Below are positions 8,223-16,767 of a stretch of DNA of 64,000 bases, piece after piece (the stretch's first letter is position 1; every line of letters begins with the position of its first letter). The stretch comes from an uncultured Eubacteriales bacterium. Lineage in GTDB: Bacteria > Bacillota > Clostridia > Oscillospirales > Acutalibacteraceae. The position numbers and the translations under genes were made by a program. The notes under the pieces were generated by a model. The model ran no database searches and was not told the origin of the DNA. It worked only from the letters and a program-made list of their open reading frames with translations. The stretch covers positions 1 through 64,000 of the forward strand of contig CAKSIH010000005.1 of NCBI GenBank assembly GCA_934462705.1. Direction: 5' to 3'.

Positions 8223-9341
8223 TTAAGAGCCTATTGACTCAAGGCTGCACTTTTTTAAGTAAGCATTTATAAATCCATCAATATCTCCATCCATAACTGC
8301 TGTAATGTTTCCCATTTCAAAGCCTGTCCGGTGATCTTTGACCATTGTGTATGGCATAAAAACATATGACCTAATCTGTGAACCCCAGGAAATTTCCTTT
8401 TGATCTCCTTTAATGTCCTCTATTTTATCAAGATGTTCTCTTTCTTTTATTTCAAGAAGCTTTGATTTTAACATTTTCATAGCCATCTCTCGATTTTGAT
8501 GCTGACTTCTTTCATTTTGACATGCCACTACTATTCCCGTTGGTATATGAGTAAGCCTCACTGCCGAAGATGTTTTATTTATATGTTGCCCTCCAGCTCC
8601 AGATGATCTAAACACGTCCATTTTAATATCATCCGGAGATATGTCCACAATAATATTATCATCTATCTCAGGCATAACTTCAAGCGACGCAAAAGAAGTA
8701 TGTCGTCTCCCTGAAGAATCAAAAGGAGAAACTCTAACTAATCTGTGAACTCCTGTTTCACTTTTCAAATATCCATATGCATTTGGCCCTTCAATAGAAA
8801 CCGATATACTCTTAAGCCCTGCTTCCTCTCCATCAAGATAGTCTAAAACCTTTACCTTAAATTTATGTCTTTCAGCCCATCTGTGATACATCCTGTAAAG
8901 CATTTCAACCCAGTCTTGCGCTTCTGTTCCGCCTGCACCTGCATGAAAAGTTAAAATTGCATTTTTATTGTCATAGTCACCAGTAAGTAAAGTCTCAAGG
9001 CGTTGTTTCTCCAGTTCTGTTTTAACCTCATTTATATCCCTTTGAACATCGGGCAAAAGGGTTAAATCTTCTTCCTCATCTGCAATTTCTATAAGTGTAA
9101 ACGTGTCATTCAGAATCAACACCAATTTTTTATAATTTGAAAGTTTGTTCTTTAAAAGGCTCATTTTTTGTAAAACTTTTTGAGAGTTTTTAATATCATC
9201 CCAAAAGCCCGCCTTTGCAGATTGTGATTCCAGCTTTTGTATTTCACTTTCCAATTTTGAAACACCAATTGCCTCTCCAAGTTCTTTAACTTCATCTTTC
9301 ATATCTAAAAGTACCTGGTTAAGTTCTTCAAATTGTATCAT
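8223..9341 (-). CDS. prfB: Peptide chain release factor 2 (RF2), no programmed frameshift
   Basis: A 372-residue release factor 2, which ends translation at UGA and UAA. The stop-codon recognition tripeptide SPF is at 205-207 and the catalytic GGQ at 250-252. The N-terminal helical domain carries GFWDD. In many bacteria prfB is controlled by a +1 frameshift at an in-frame UGA near codon 25. Here the whole gene is one open frame, and the region MKDEVKELGEAIGVSKLESEI has neither the internal stop nor the slippery site. The autoregulation therefore appears to be lost. It lies upstream of the LURP-one-like gene and typA. Confidence 0.96.
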   Translation of the reverse strand: MIQFEELNQVLLDMKDEVKELGEAIGVSKLESEIQKLESQSAKAGFWDDIKNSQKVLQKMSLLKNKLSNYKKLVLILNDTFTLIEIADEEEDLTLLPDVQRDINEVKTELEKQRLETLLTGDYDNKNAILTFHAGAGGTEAQDWVEMLYRMYHRWAERHKFKVKVLDYLDGEEAGLKSISVSIEGPNAYGYLKSETGVHRLVRVSPFDSSGRRHTSFASLEVMPEIDDNIIVDISPDDIKMDVFRSSGAGGQHINKTSSAVRLTHIPTGIVVACQNERSQHQNREMAMKMLKSKLLEIKEREHLDKIEDIKGDQKEISWGSQIRSYVFMPYTMVKDHRTGFEMGNITAVMDGDIDGFINAYLKKCSLESIGS

Positions 9342-9429
9342 TTTACCCCTCCATATACATACCGCGCCAATTTATATTATAAACCAGTCTATAAAAAAAG
9401 TAAAGTTTAGACATCTTTTTATTTTTCTA

Positions 9430-9458
9430 TTGAACTTTCAAAAAATATTGGATAAAAT
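9430..9458 (+). promoter_or_regulatory. Sigma-A promoter of the RING-galE unit
   Basis: TTGAAC and TAAAAT are spaced by 17 bases, about 30 bases before the next ATG. Confidence 0.6.
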
Positions 9459-9490
9459 GAATTTATAATAATATTGTACAGGAGAAATAT

Positions 9491-10471
9491 ATGAAAAATT
9501 ATGTTAACCAAACATGCCCTATTTGTAAAAAGATGTTTAATGAGTCTGATGACATAGTTGTGTGTCCTGATTGTGGTGCTCCATATCACCGTAGTTGCTA
9601 CAAAGCTGTAGGTAACTGCATATACAAAGATAAGCACGGCACCCCGGAAGATTATTTTCATTCTCACCAGGAACAAAATAATACTGAAACATATGATAAC
9701 AAAATCTGCCCTCGTTGTTCAAACAAAAATCCTAAAGATGCTCTTTTTTGTAATAAATGTGGATTTTCTTTCTCAGAAAAACAGGGCCCTATTCCATTTA
9801 ACCCTCAAAATGTAGATGGTATCCCTTTCATTTTTGACCCTCTTGCAGGAATTAACCCCAGTGATAAAATAGATGATATCGAAATTTCTGAAATCGCTGC
9901 TTTTACAAAAGTCAATACTCCATATTATATCACTGTATTTAAGAGAATAAAGGATCTTGATAAAAGTAGATTTAGCTTTAGTGCATTTTTATTTTCCGGT
10001 GCTTGGTTTTTGTATCGAAAAATGTATAAGTTAGGTGCTATATTTACAACTTTAGTTTTTATATTGATGCTATCATCAACTTTAATAGAATACAAATTCT
10101 CAAGTCCCATTTTGTCAAAGGCTTTAAAAGCCGCTGGCATAGGTTCTATATCTTCCCTTAATCAAGAAAACTATATCAAATTATTTGAGCAAATTGCAGC
10201 TCTTTCTTTGCCTGAACACATTTTATTATACACTCCTCATATAATAGAACTTTTTATCTTTATTATAATGTTATTTTCAGGATTCTGGGCAAATCGAATT
10301 TATATGATGTATTGCTTAAAAAAGTTAAAAGGACTAAAAAAGTTAAAATTAACCAAAACAGAGTATAAAAATGAAATTAACAAAATAGGTGGAGTAAATG
10401 TTAAAATAGTTACATTTATTCTTGTGTGTTATATAATAATCGAATATTTACCACGTTTTTTAATTAAATAG
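9491..10471 (+). CDS. RING-finger/zinc-ribbon membrane protein with DUF2628-like region
   Basis: A 326-residue protein with an N-terminal prokaryotic RING-type finger (C9, C12, C25, C28, H33, C36, C43; CPIC...CPDCGAPYHRSC), a second zinc ribbon (C73, C76, C87, C90; CPRC...CNKCG), a Pro/Asp-rich linker and a C-terminal membrane part with about four spans. The segment FSAFLFSGAWFLYRKMYKLG resembles DUF2628 proteins. The cytoplasmic zinc fingers could bind a protein or nucleic acid at the membrane; the role is unknown. AGGAG lies 8 bases before the ATG. galE follows after 13 bases and is probably cotranscribed. Confidence 0.8.
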   Translation: MKNYVNQTCPICKKMFNESDDIVVCPDCGAPYHRSCYKAVGNCIYKDKHGTPEDYFHSHQEQNNTETYDNKICPRCSNKNPKDALFCNKCGFSFSEKQGPIPFNPQNVDGIPFIFDPLAGINPSDKIDDIEISEIAAFTKVNTPYYITVFKRIKDLDKSRFSFSAFLFSGAWFLYRKMYKLGAIFTTLVFILMLSSTLIEYKFSSPILSKALKAAGIGSISSLNQENYIKLFEQIAALSLPEHILLYTPHIIELFIFIIMLFSGFWANRIYMMYCLKKLKGLKKLKLTKTEYKNEINKIGGVNVKIVTFILVCYIIIEYLPRFLIK

Positions 10472-10484
10472 ATAGGAGGTTTTT

Positions 10485-11507
10485 ATGCCAAATATATTAG
10501 TAACAGGAGGTACCGGATATATCGGTAGCCATACATGTGTGGAACTTTTAAATTGCAACCATAATGTTATAGTAATAGATAACCTTTTGAATAGTTGTTA
10601 TGAACCTATAAACAGAGTAGAAAAAATTACAGGTAAAAAATTGAAGTTTTGCAACGTCGATCTACGTAATAAAGAGGATATACGAAATGTATTTAAAGAT
10701 AATAAAATAGATATTGTTATTCATTTTGCAGGTTTAAAGTCTGTTGGAGAATCCTGCAGGCACCCCCTATTATATTTTGATAACAACATCTGTGGAACTA
10801 TCAATCTTTGTGAAATAATGAGTGAATTTGGTGTTAAAAAGATAGTTTTTAGCTCATCAGCTACCGTTTATGGGAACGAATCTTCTGCACCATACAAAGA
10901 AAACAATCCAACCGGAAAAGTAAGCAATCCATATGGCAGAACTAAATATATTATTGAAGAAATGCTAAAAGATATTTATTCCTCCGATAATAAATGGAGC
11001 ATTGCTTTACTTCGCTATTTTAATCCTATCGGAGCGCATGAAAGCGGACTTATAGGTGAAGATCCAAACGGCATTCCAAACAATTTAATGCCATACATAT
11101 CTCAGGTAGCTATAGGAAAATTAAAAGCTCTTACTGTTTTCGGTGATAATTACGATACGCCAGATGGCACATGTATTAGGGATTATATTCATGTTGTTGA
11201 TTTAGCAAAAGGACATATTTGCGCTGTAGATAAAGTCTTAAAATCACAGGGGATAAATATTTATAACATTGGAACCGGAAAAGGATTTAGTGTTTTAGAA
11301 TTAATTCATTCATTTGAAAAGGTATCTGGCAAAAAAGTTAATTATGTTATAGGTGAAAGAAGAGATGGTGACTTACCCATTGTTTATGCCAATCCTGAAA
11401 AAGCTTTTAAGGAGTTAAACTTTAAAGCTCAATATGGAATTGAAAAAATGTGCGAAGATACTTGGCGATGGCAGATCAAAAACCCAAATGGGTTCAAAAA
11501 TAGCTAA
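10485..11507 (+). CDS. galE: UDP-glucose 4-epimerase
   Basis: A 340-residue short-chain dehydrogenase-type epimerase that interconverts UDP-glucose and UDP-galactose (or the N-acetyl forms), using bound NAD. It shows the Rossmann motif GGTGYIGSH (8-16), SSSATVYG (123-130) and the catalytic YxxxK (Y150, K154). The length is normal. GGAGG lies 6 bases before the ATG. It supplies galactose for glycans or feeds galactose into central metabolism. A terminator follows 3 bases after the stop codon, so it is the last gene of the unit starting at 9491. Confidence 0.95.
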   Translation: MPNILVTGGTGYIGSHTCVELLNCNHNVIVIDNLLNSCYEPINRVEKITGKKLKFCNVDLRNKEDIRNVFKDNKIDIVIHFAGLKSVGESCRHPLLYFDNNICGTINLCEIMSEFGVKKIVFSSSATVYGNESSAPYKENNPTGKVSNPYGRTKYIIEEMLKDIYSSDNKWSIALLRYFNPIGAHESGLIGEDPNGIPNNLMPYISQVAIGKLKALTVFGDNYDTPDGTCIRDYIHVVDLAKGHICAVDKVLKSQGINIYNIGTGKGFSVLELIHSFEKVSGKKVNYVIGERRDGDLPIVYANPEKAFKELNFKAQYGIEKMCEDTWRWQIKNPNGFKNS

Positions 11508-11509
11508 AT

Positions 11510-11543
11510 AAAAAGGTTTTACAAATCTATGTAAAGCCTTTTT
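11510..11543 (+). terminator. Terminator after galE
   Basis: AAAAAGGTTTTACA pairs with TGTAAAGCCTTTTT (one G-U pair) around AATCTA and ends in T. Confidence 0.85.
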
Positions 11544-11596
11544 ATATTCTATGTTTATAAATTATTAATAGTTTTAACATTATGTTAGTTTTAATA

Positions 11597-11624
11597 TTGA
11601 CTATTATAACAAATATGGTATAAT
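11597..11624 (+). promoter_or_regulatory. Sigma-A promoter of the cohesin-like gene
   Basis: TTGACT and TATAAT are spaced by 16 bases, about 40 bases before the ATG. Confidence 0.7.
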
Positions 11625-11663
11625 AACGTTGGAAATTGTAATACTCTGCCGAGGAGAGATTTT

Positions 11664-12704
11664 ATGAAAAAATTTACGAATATATTTTTAGTTTTCATCT
11701 TTGTTTTTATTAATCTATACGGGAATACTACAGTTCAAGCCCTCAGTGACATTAAAATTTCTATGGTACCGGATAAAGTGTCTGTAGTAGAAGATGAAGA
11801 GCTTAACATTCAAACAATCTTTTCATGTGAAGAAAATACAAATATTTCTGCATTTAGAATGCGCATTTCATTTGATAGCTCAAAGTTTTTTTACAAAGGT
11901 TTATACTCCCCTTATTCTACTTCCGACTTTAAAACTAGTGAAAAGACTAATCTTCTAACAGTTTTATATGTAACTAATGAACGTGGAGTAAAATTAGATG
12001 CAAATTCAAGTACATGTTTATTTGAACTTAATTTCAAGGCTACATCTGACAGTTCAATTGGTGATTCGACTTTCAGCGCTGCTGCAGACGGTGTCTGTAA
12101 TTATGATTGCACTGCTCTTCCATGTGTATACATCGACTCTATTAATATTTCAAAAATTAATAGTGAACCTGCCAATTGTAATCTTTCATCTCTCACAGCA
12201 GTTGACTGTATATTGTCACCTAATTTCTCTCCCAATATTACAAAATATGTCACTAATGTTCCTTATTCAAAAAGTTCTATAAATATCATTGCAACTGCTG
12301 AAGATCCCACAGCGTCAGTAAAAGTAAGTAGAAAAACTTTAAACGCTGCCGGTAAATCTACTGATATTAATATAACTGTCATATCCTCTGATAAACAGTC
12401 TAAACAAGTTTACACTGTTACAGTAAATCGTGGGACCAAAGATAGTTCCTCAACATCTAATAGTAGCACAAAATCATCTAATAGTACCAAAAAATCGTCC
12501 CAAAGTTCCGGAAAAAGCAGTAGCTCTAAAAATAAAAGCGCAAACTCTTTAAGTGAAAACGTAACATCCACTGATTCTCCAAATAACGCAGCTTTAGTCG
12601 TTAAGGAAAATAATTTTAATTTTCCACTATTTTTTACTGTCTCTTTAGCCATAGTTTTAATTTTAATATTAATGCTTAAAAAAAGAAAAAAGTCCAATAA
12701 ATAA
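11664..12704 (+). CDS. Secreted membrane-anchored protein with cohesin-like and cadherin-like domains
   Basis: A 346-residue surface protein. It has a signal peptide (1-27), then a region (about 30-165) with the strand pattern of cohesin modules (VEDEELNIQTIF, NISAFRMRISFDSSKF, ELNFKATSDSSIGDSTF). Next comes a cadherin-like beta-sandwich (about 172-257; LSSLTAVDCILSPNFSPNITKY...QVYTVTVNRG), a Ser/Lys/Asn-rich linker (258-305) and one membrane span (320-338) ending in KKRKKSNK. There is no LPXTG, so the C-terminal helix anchors it in the membrane with the domains outside. Four cysteines lie at 145-182. It stands alone between a promoter and a terminator. Cohesins bind dockerins in cellulosomes, but none is visible here. 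It could equally be a general carbohydrate or protein adhesion domain. Confidence 0.78.
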   Translation: MKKFTNIFLVFIFVFINLYGNTTVQALSDIKISMVPDKVSVVEDEELNIQTIFSCEENTNISAFRMRISFDSSKFFYKGLYSPYSTSDFKTSEKTNLLTVLYVTNERGVKLDANSSTCLFELNFKATSDSSIGDSTFSAAADGVCNYDCTALPCVYIDSINISKINSEPANCNLSSLTAVDCILSPNFSPNITKYVTNVPYSKSSINIIATAEDPTASVKVSRKTLNAAGKSTDINITVISSDKQSKQVYTVTVNRGTKDSSSTSNSSTKSSNSTKKSSQSSGKSSSSKNKSANSLSENVTSTDSPNNAALVVKENNFNFPLFFTVSLAIVLILILMLKKRKKSNK

Positions 12705-12714
12705 AAAACTTTAA

Positions 12715-12749
12715 AAAAGCAGCGACAAAAAATATTTGTCGCTGCTTTT
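12715..12749. terminator. Bidirectional terminator
   Basis: A perfect 15-bp stem (AAAAGCAGCGACAAA and its complement) lies between two convergent genes, with T-rich sequence on both strands. Confidence 0.93.
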
Positions 12750-12752
12750 CTC

Positions 12753-13871
12753 TTACTTGAAATACATATAATATTGGCATTTGAGCATACCATTATAAAG
12801 TTTCCTTTTTTTATCAGATTTTCGCCCAAAGAATTGTTCAAATTTTTCATCTGCACTAATTATATAGCAATTTAGATTCTCGTTTTTCTTAAATACTTTG
12901 CCCATCACTCTATAAATGTCTTCTGCCCTTTCTTTATCCAAGAGACGTTCCCCATACGGTGGATTGCAAATAACTATACCTGCTTTATTATTAAAGCTAA
13001 AGTTTTTTATATCCCTTACACCAGCTGTGATGCAACTAGAAACCCCAGCCTTTTTAGCATTTTCAATTGTCAGATTAACTGCATCTGCGTCAATATCATA
13101 TCCAACCGCTTTAAAGTTTATATTTCTTCTTTCTAAACTAATTGCCCGTTCGCGCTCCTGGCTCCAAATATTCGAACTTATTTTCTGCCACATTTCAGCT
13201 GCATAAGTCCGTTTTAGCCCTGGTGCAATATTCATAGCGTACAAAGCTGCTTCTATTAAAATTGTCCCTGAACCGCAAAAAGGATCAATAAGATATGAAT
13301 CACGTCTAACATGAGCTATATTTACAAGTGCTGCTGCTAAAGTCTCTTTTATTGGCGCTGCATTTGAAATTTTTCTGTATCCTCTTTTATGTAAACCTGC
13401 ACCAGAGGTATCAATCATCACAGATACACGGTCCTTCATAATATTAAACTTAATTTGATATAACTCACCGGTCTCCTCAAACCAAGGTAAATTATATTTT
13501 GACTTCAATCTTTCAACCACAGCCTTTTTTATAATTGATTGGCAATCTGGAATACTTGTAAGTTTGGAATTTATCGAACTGCCCTTTACTGGAAAAGCAT
13601 CTTTCTTACCTATAAAGTTTTCCCAAGGTAAGCTTTTTACACCACAAAAAAGTTCTTCAAAGCTGCAAGCTTCAAATTCCCCCACCAAAATTAAGACTCT
13701 CTCTGCATACCTTGAGCAAATATTCGCTCTTGCTAAAATATTATAGTCTCCACTAAAAGTCACCCTACCATTATGAGCCAAAACATTTAAAGCGCCCATT
13801 TTTCTCAGTTCATCCGCAACAAGTCCTTCTATACCTAACAAACAAGGACAAACAAATTTTAATTCATTCAT
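12753..13871 (-). CDS. THUMP-domain class I RNA N2-guanine methyltransferase (RlmL-like)
   Basis: A 372-residue RNA methyltransferase like the N-terminal half of RlmL, which makes m2G in 23S rRNA with S-adenosylmethionine. The N-terminal 160 residues fit a ferredoxin-like/THUMP RNA-binding domain. The catalytic domain has DPFCGSGT (motif I) and the amino-methyltransferase motif NPPYGERL about 107 residues later. It lacks the second (RlmK) methyltransferase domain, as is usual in Firmicutes. ATG 13871 is chosen because AGGTG lies just before it; GTG at 13880 overlaps that site. A minus-strand terminator separates it from hpf. Confidence 0.9.
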   Translation of the reverse strand: MNELKFVCPCLLGIEGLVADELRKMGALNVLAHNGRVTFSGDYNILARANICSRYAERVLILVGEFEACSFEELFCGVKSLPWENFIGKKDAFPVKGSSINSKLTSIPDCQSIIKKAVVERLKSKYNLPWFEETGELYQIKFNIMKDRVSVMIDTSGAGLHKRGYRKISNAAPIKETLAAALVNIAHVRRDSYLIDPFCGSGTILIEAALYAMNIAPGLKRTYAAEMWQKISSNIWSQERERAISLERRNINFKAVGYDIDADAVNLTIENAKKAGVSSCITAGVRDIKNFSFNNKAGIVICNPPYGERLLDKERAEDIYRVMGKVFKKNENLNCYIISADEKFEQFFGRKSDKKRKLYNGMLKCQYYMYFK

Positions 13872-13883
13872 AAAATTCACCTA

Positions 13884-13920
13884 CAAAAAAATATATGGAA
13901 GATCATAATTGATCCTCCAT
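13884..13920 (-). terminator. Terminator downstream of hpf
   Basis: On the minus strand ATGGAGGATCA pairs with TGATCTTCCAT (one G-U pair), followed by ATATATTTTTTT. It lies between hpf and the methyltransferase gene. Confidence 0.8.
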
Positions 13921-14028
13921 GTTAAAGTAACATTGCTATTATACCATATATTAAAATTATTCACAAGAATTAACTTTACACTTAAGTGAAAGGAGTTTTT
14001 AAATACAATTTAGTGCTTTCTTCATTTC

Positions 14029-14574
14029 CTACTCCACATTCGGTTCTAGCAAACCATAGTCACCATTTCTTCTTCGATAAACAACATTTACTTCTCCTGT
14101 ATCCTTATTTCTAAACATATAGAATTGATGTCCTATCATGTTCATTTCGAAAATTGCTTCATCTGTAGATAGCCTAACAACAGGAAAGTGCTTTTCCCTG
14201 ACTAGGTCATACTCTAATTCTTCAACTATATCTTTATTGTCAACAAGTTCAGGTATATAATTTTCAATAAAGTCTCCCCTTAATTTTTTGGAAAGCCTGG
14301 TTTTGTGTTTCCGGAACTGTTTCGTCAGCATATCCATTACTCTATCTAGAGACTCCTCCAAATCGGACGTTGTACATTCAGCACGATACACTTCTGAATT
14401 ATGCTTAATGGTTACCTCAACCTTTTCCCTCTCGTCTTCCCTTTCAATAGTAGCTGTAACTGTAGCTACAGCTCCATCTGGAAACATCCTATCAAACTTA
14501 GAAACCTTTTTTTCTATGCGTTCCTTAAAAGAGTCCTTTAAATTAACTTTTCTACCAGTAATAATTGTTTTCAT
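14029..14574 (-). CDS. hpf: Long-form ribosome hibernation promoting factor
   Basis: A 181-residue long HPF. The N-terminal RaiA/YfiA domain (1-100; MKTIITGRKVNLKDSFKERI...) binds the 30S decoding site in resting cells. The C-terminal domain (about 120-181; PVVRLSTDEAIFEMNMIGHQFYMFRN) dimerises and joins two ribosomes into 100S particles. The length and both domains are normal. AAGGAGG lies 7 bases before the ATG, and a promoter with a very short leader lies just upstream. It is a single-gene unit. Confidence 0.96.
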   Translation of the reverse strand: MKTIITGRKVNLKDSFKERIEKKVSKFDRMFPDGAVATVTATIEREDEREKVEVTIKHNSEVYRAECTTSDLEESLDRVMDMLTKQFRKHKTRLSKKLRGDFIENYIPELVDNKDIVEELEYDLVREKHFPVVRLSTDEAIFEMNMIGHQFYMFRNKDTGEVNVVYRRRNGDYGLLEPNVE

Positions 14575-14593
14575 TTTGTATCCTCCTTAAGAT

Positions 14594-14623
14594 ATTATAT
14601 GGACATAACCTTAACTAAGTCAA
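14594..14623 (-). promoter_or_regulatory. Sigma-A promoter of hpf
   Basis: TTGACT and TATAAT are spaced by 18 bases on the minus strand. The predicted transcript starts about 15 bases before the ATG. Confidence 0.65.
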
Positions 14624-14689
14624 AAATGATTTTACATTAGATATTATAACACATTTTATAAATAAATCAAACAATTTTAATTTTTTATG

Positions 14690-15850
14690 CTAACTTTTTA
14701 TTTTACTGCCTTTACAAAAGACCATAAATGGCTTTGAAAAAATATTTAAAGGATTTGAATTAAACACTACAAAGTCTGCATCTTTCCCCTCGCTTATAGA
14801 ACCAACTTTATTATCTATATGGCATACTTCCGCAGCATTTATTGTAATCGCTTTCAGGGCATCCTCCTCGCTCATTCTTTCTTTCACTGCCACTGCAGCA
14901 CACACAGTTAAAAGTTCTATAGGTGTTTCAGGATGATCCGTTATAATTGCAGTTTTTATATTATTGCTCGACAATATCCCTGGAGTTTTTGAGCTTAAAT
15001 TTTTAAGCTCCGGTTTAGTTCTACCAGTCAAAAATGGGCCAGATAAAATAGGCACACCTTCAATTTTTAGATAATCTGTTACAAGATGCCCTTCTGTTCC
15101 ATGTACTATAACAAGATCCAGATCAAACTCTTTTGATATTCTAATAGCTGTAAAAATATCATCAGCCCTATGAACATGAAAATGTGCTTGAATACTTTTA
15201 TTTAGTACAGGTATTAAGGCTTCACATTTAGCATCATATTCCGGTAAGTCATAGTCTCCATTAGAAATCTCTGCTTTCCTTTTGTTTTCAAAATATCTTT
15301 TTGCCTTGTGCAATTGTTCCCTTATAATTGCTGCTGTTGCCATTCTAGTAACCGGAGACTGCTCCTTATCTCTATATACCGTCTTAGGATTCTCTCCTAA
15401 AGAAAATTTCATTGCTACTGGGCTTTTTATTATCATATCGTCTATCCTATTTCCATATGTCTTCATAGCAATTAACTGGCCGGCTATAGGGTTGGCACTT
15501 CCAGGTCCTGTAACTACTGTTGTAATACCTGCTTTTAAAGCATCCTTAAAGCCTCTATCCATAGGGTTAACAGCATCTATTGCCCTTAAGTGGGGGGTAA
15601 CAGGATCATTTTCTTCATTTGTATCATCACCTTCAAAATTCAAAGAATCTTCAAAAATCCCTAAGTGTGTATGTGCATCAATAAACCCTGGATAAATACT
15701 ATTTCCTTGTAAGTCAATTGTCTCAGAATCACAAAAATTTAAGTTTTTCATTTCATCAACTTTATGTATAATTCCATTAGATACATAAATAAAACCATTT
15801 TCTATAATTTTATTTTCCATTGTATAAATCTTCGCATTTATTATAAGCAT
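14690..15850 (-). CDS. Amidohydrolase (imidazolonepropionase-like)
   Basis: A 386-residue metal-dependent amidohydrolase with the usual fold: an N-terminal beta-sandwich (INAKIYTMENKIIENGFIYV), the first metal ligands in FIDAHTHLG (H60, H62), further ligands in HFHVHR and VHGTEG, and an Asp in ITDHPE. The C-terminal strand GKDADFVVFNSNPL is typical. Imidazolonepropionase-like proteins of this group cleave cyclic amides or peptides. The substrate is unknown. There is no histidine-degradation gene nearby, so HutI is unlikely. It follows the S1-domain gene but a terminator lies between them. Confidence 0.87.
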   Translation of the reverse strand: MLIINAKIYTMENKIIENGFIYVSNGIIHKVDEMKNLNFCDSETIDLQGNSIYPGFIDAHTHLGIFEDSLNFEGDDTNEENDPVTPHLRAIDAVNPMDRGFKDALKAGITTVVTGPGSANPIAGQLIAMKTYGNRIDDMIIKSPVAMKFSLGENPKTVYRDKEQSPVTRMATAAIIREQLHKAKRYFENKRKAEISNGDYDLPEYDAKCEALIPVLNKSIQAHFHVHRADDIFTAIRISKEFDLDLVIVHGTEGHLVTDYLKIEGVPILSGPFLTGRTKPELKNLSSKTPGILSSNNIKTAIITDHPETPIELLTVCAAVAVKERMSEEDALKAITINAAEVCHIDNKVGSISEGKDADFVVFNSNPLNIFSKPFMVFCKGSKIKS

Positions 15851-15882
15851 ATTACTTCTCTATTCTCCTTAATAAAAATACA

Positions 15883-15907
15883 AAAGGACCGAAAGCTTCG
15901 ATCCTTA
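15883..15907 (-). terminator. Terminator of the hup/yabP/divIC/S1 block
   Basis: On the minus strand AAGGATCGAA, loop GCT, TTCGGTCCTT (one G-U pair) is followed by TTGTATTTTT. It overlaps the end of the S1-domain gene. Confidence 0.8.
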
Positions 15908-16378
15908 AAAATTCAGTTGCTGATGTTGGGTTCCCCTTCTGGAAAATTTACCTCTTTTGGACTCTGTAGATCTTTTTAAATCTGACATCTTTTCTTCACT
16001 TGCATGTTTAAACATAGCCATCATATCTTCAAAGCTGGTTGGCTCTTGAGCTTTTCTTCCACCCTTTCGATCAAGTCCTGCGAAATTTGCATTGTTCCTT
16101 CTATTTGTACTTGAATCAAAATGCCTTTTAGCACGTTGTGGCTGCTCAACCGCCTTCTTTATTGAAAGCGCTATTTCTCCCTTTTCATTAATGTTAATAA
16201 CCTTTACTTTAACAGTGTCCCCTAGTTTAACATGCTCATTAATATCCTTCACAAACGTATTGGATACCTCAGATATGTGAACCATACCTTTTTTTGAATC
16301 CGGCAATTCAACGAATGCGCCAAAATTTGTTATTCCAGTTACTTTACCCTCTAAAATTGTTCCAATCTCGAGCTGCAT
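15905..16378 (-). CDS. S1 RNA-binding domain protein (YabR-like)
   Basis: A 157-residue protein. Residues 1-75 form one S1 domain (GTILEGKVTGITNFGAFVELPDSKKGMVHISEV...VKVKVININEKGEIALSIK). The rest is a basic, low-complexity tail rich in Arg, Lys, Gln and Asn, probably for RNA contact. It sits directly downstream of divIC, as yabR does in B. subtilis, which supports orthology. S1 proteins of this type bind ribosomes or mRNA. It is the last gene of the block. Confidence 0.9.
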   Translation of the reverse strand: MQLEIGTILEGKVTGITNFGAFVELPDSKKGMVHISEVSNTFVKDINEHVKLGDTVKVKVININEKGEIALSIKKAVEQPQRAKRHFDSSTNRRNNANFAGLDRKGGRKAQEPTSFEDMMAMFKHASEEKMSDLKRSTESKRGKFSRRGTQHQQLNF

Positions 16379-16402
16379 ATAAAAACAACTTCCTCCTTAA
16401 AA

Positions 16403-16711
16403 TCAGTCACCAAGTACATTTATAAAAACCCTTTCACCTTTTTTTGATAAATTAAGGTTTTCTCTTGCAACTTTTTCTATGTACCCAGTACACTCTTCAT
16501 CTGTAGCATTAGCTATTTTCAGTAATTCATCATTTTTTAACTTTTGAACCGCAATTTTTGAATTAATCTCATCTAATTTAGCTTTTTTTTCTTTTAACTG
16601 TGAATACTGATTAATCAACATAACAACTGTATAAAGTACAAGCAGTATAGGCAATATTTTTGCCATGGCCGAAAAAAGCCGTTTACTCTTTTTTCTCTTT
16701 ATAACCTCCAT
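16403..16711 (-). CDS. divIC: Septum formation initiator DivIC/FtsB-like
   Basis: A 102-residue bitopic membrane protein. It has a short basic cytoplasmic N-terminus (MEVIKRKKSKRLFS), one membrane helix (about 15-33), then a coiled coil (YSQLKEKKAKLDEINSKIAVQKLKNDELLKIAN) and the conserved end YIEKVARENLNLSKKGERVFI. DivIC works with FtsL and DivIB in the divisome. Its place between yabQ and the S1 gene matches B. subtilis. Confidence 0.92.
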   Translation of the reverse strand: MEVIKRKKSKRLFSAMAKILPILLVLYTVVMLINQYSQLKEKKAKLDEINSKIAVQKLKNDELLKIANATDEECTGYIEKVARENLNLSKKGERVFINVLGD

Positions 16712-16767
16712 ATGTTATAAACATCCCTTTAAATTTAGTATTTAAATTCATTATATATTTTTCTATT

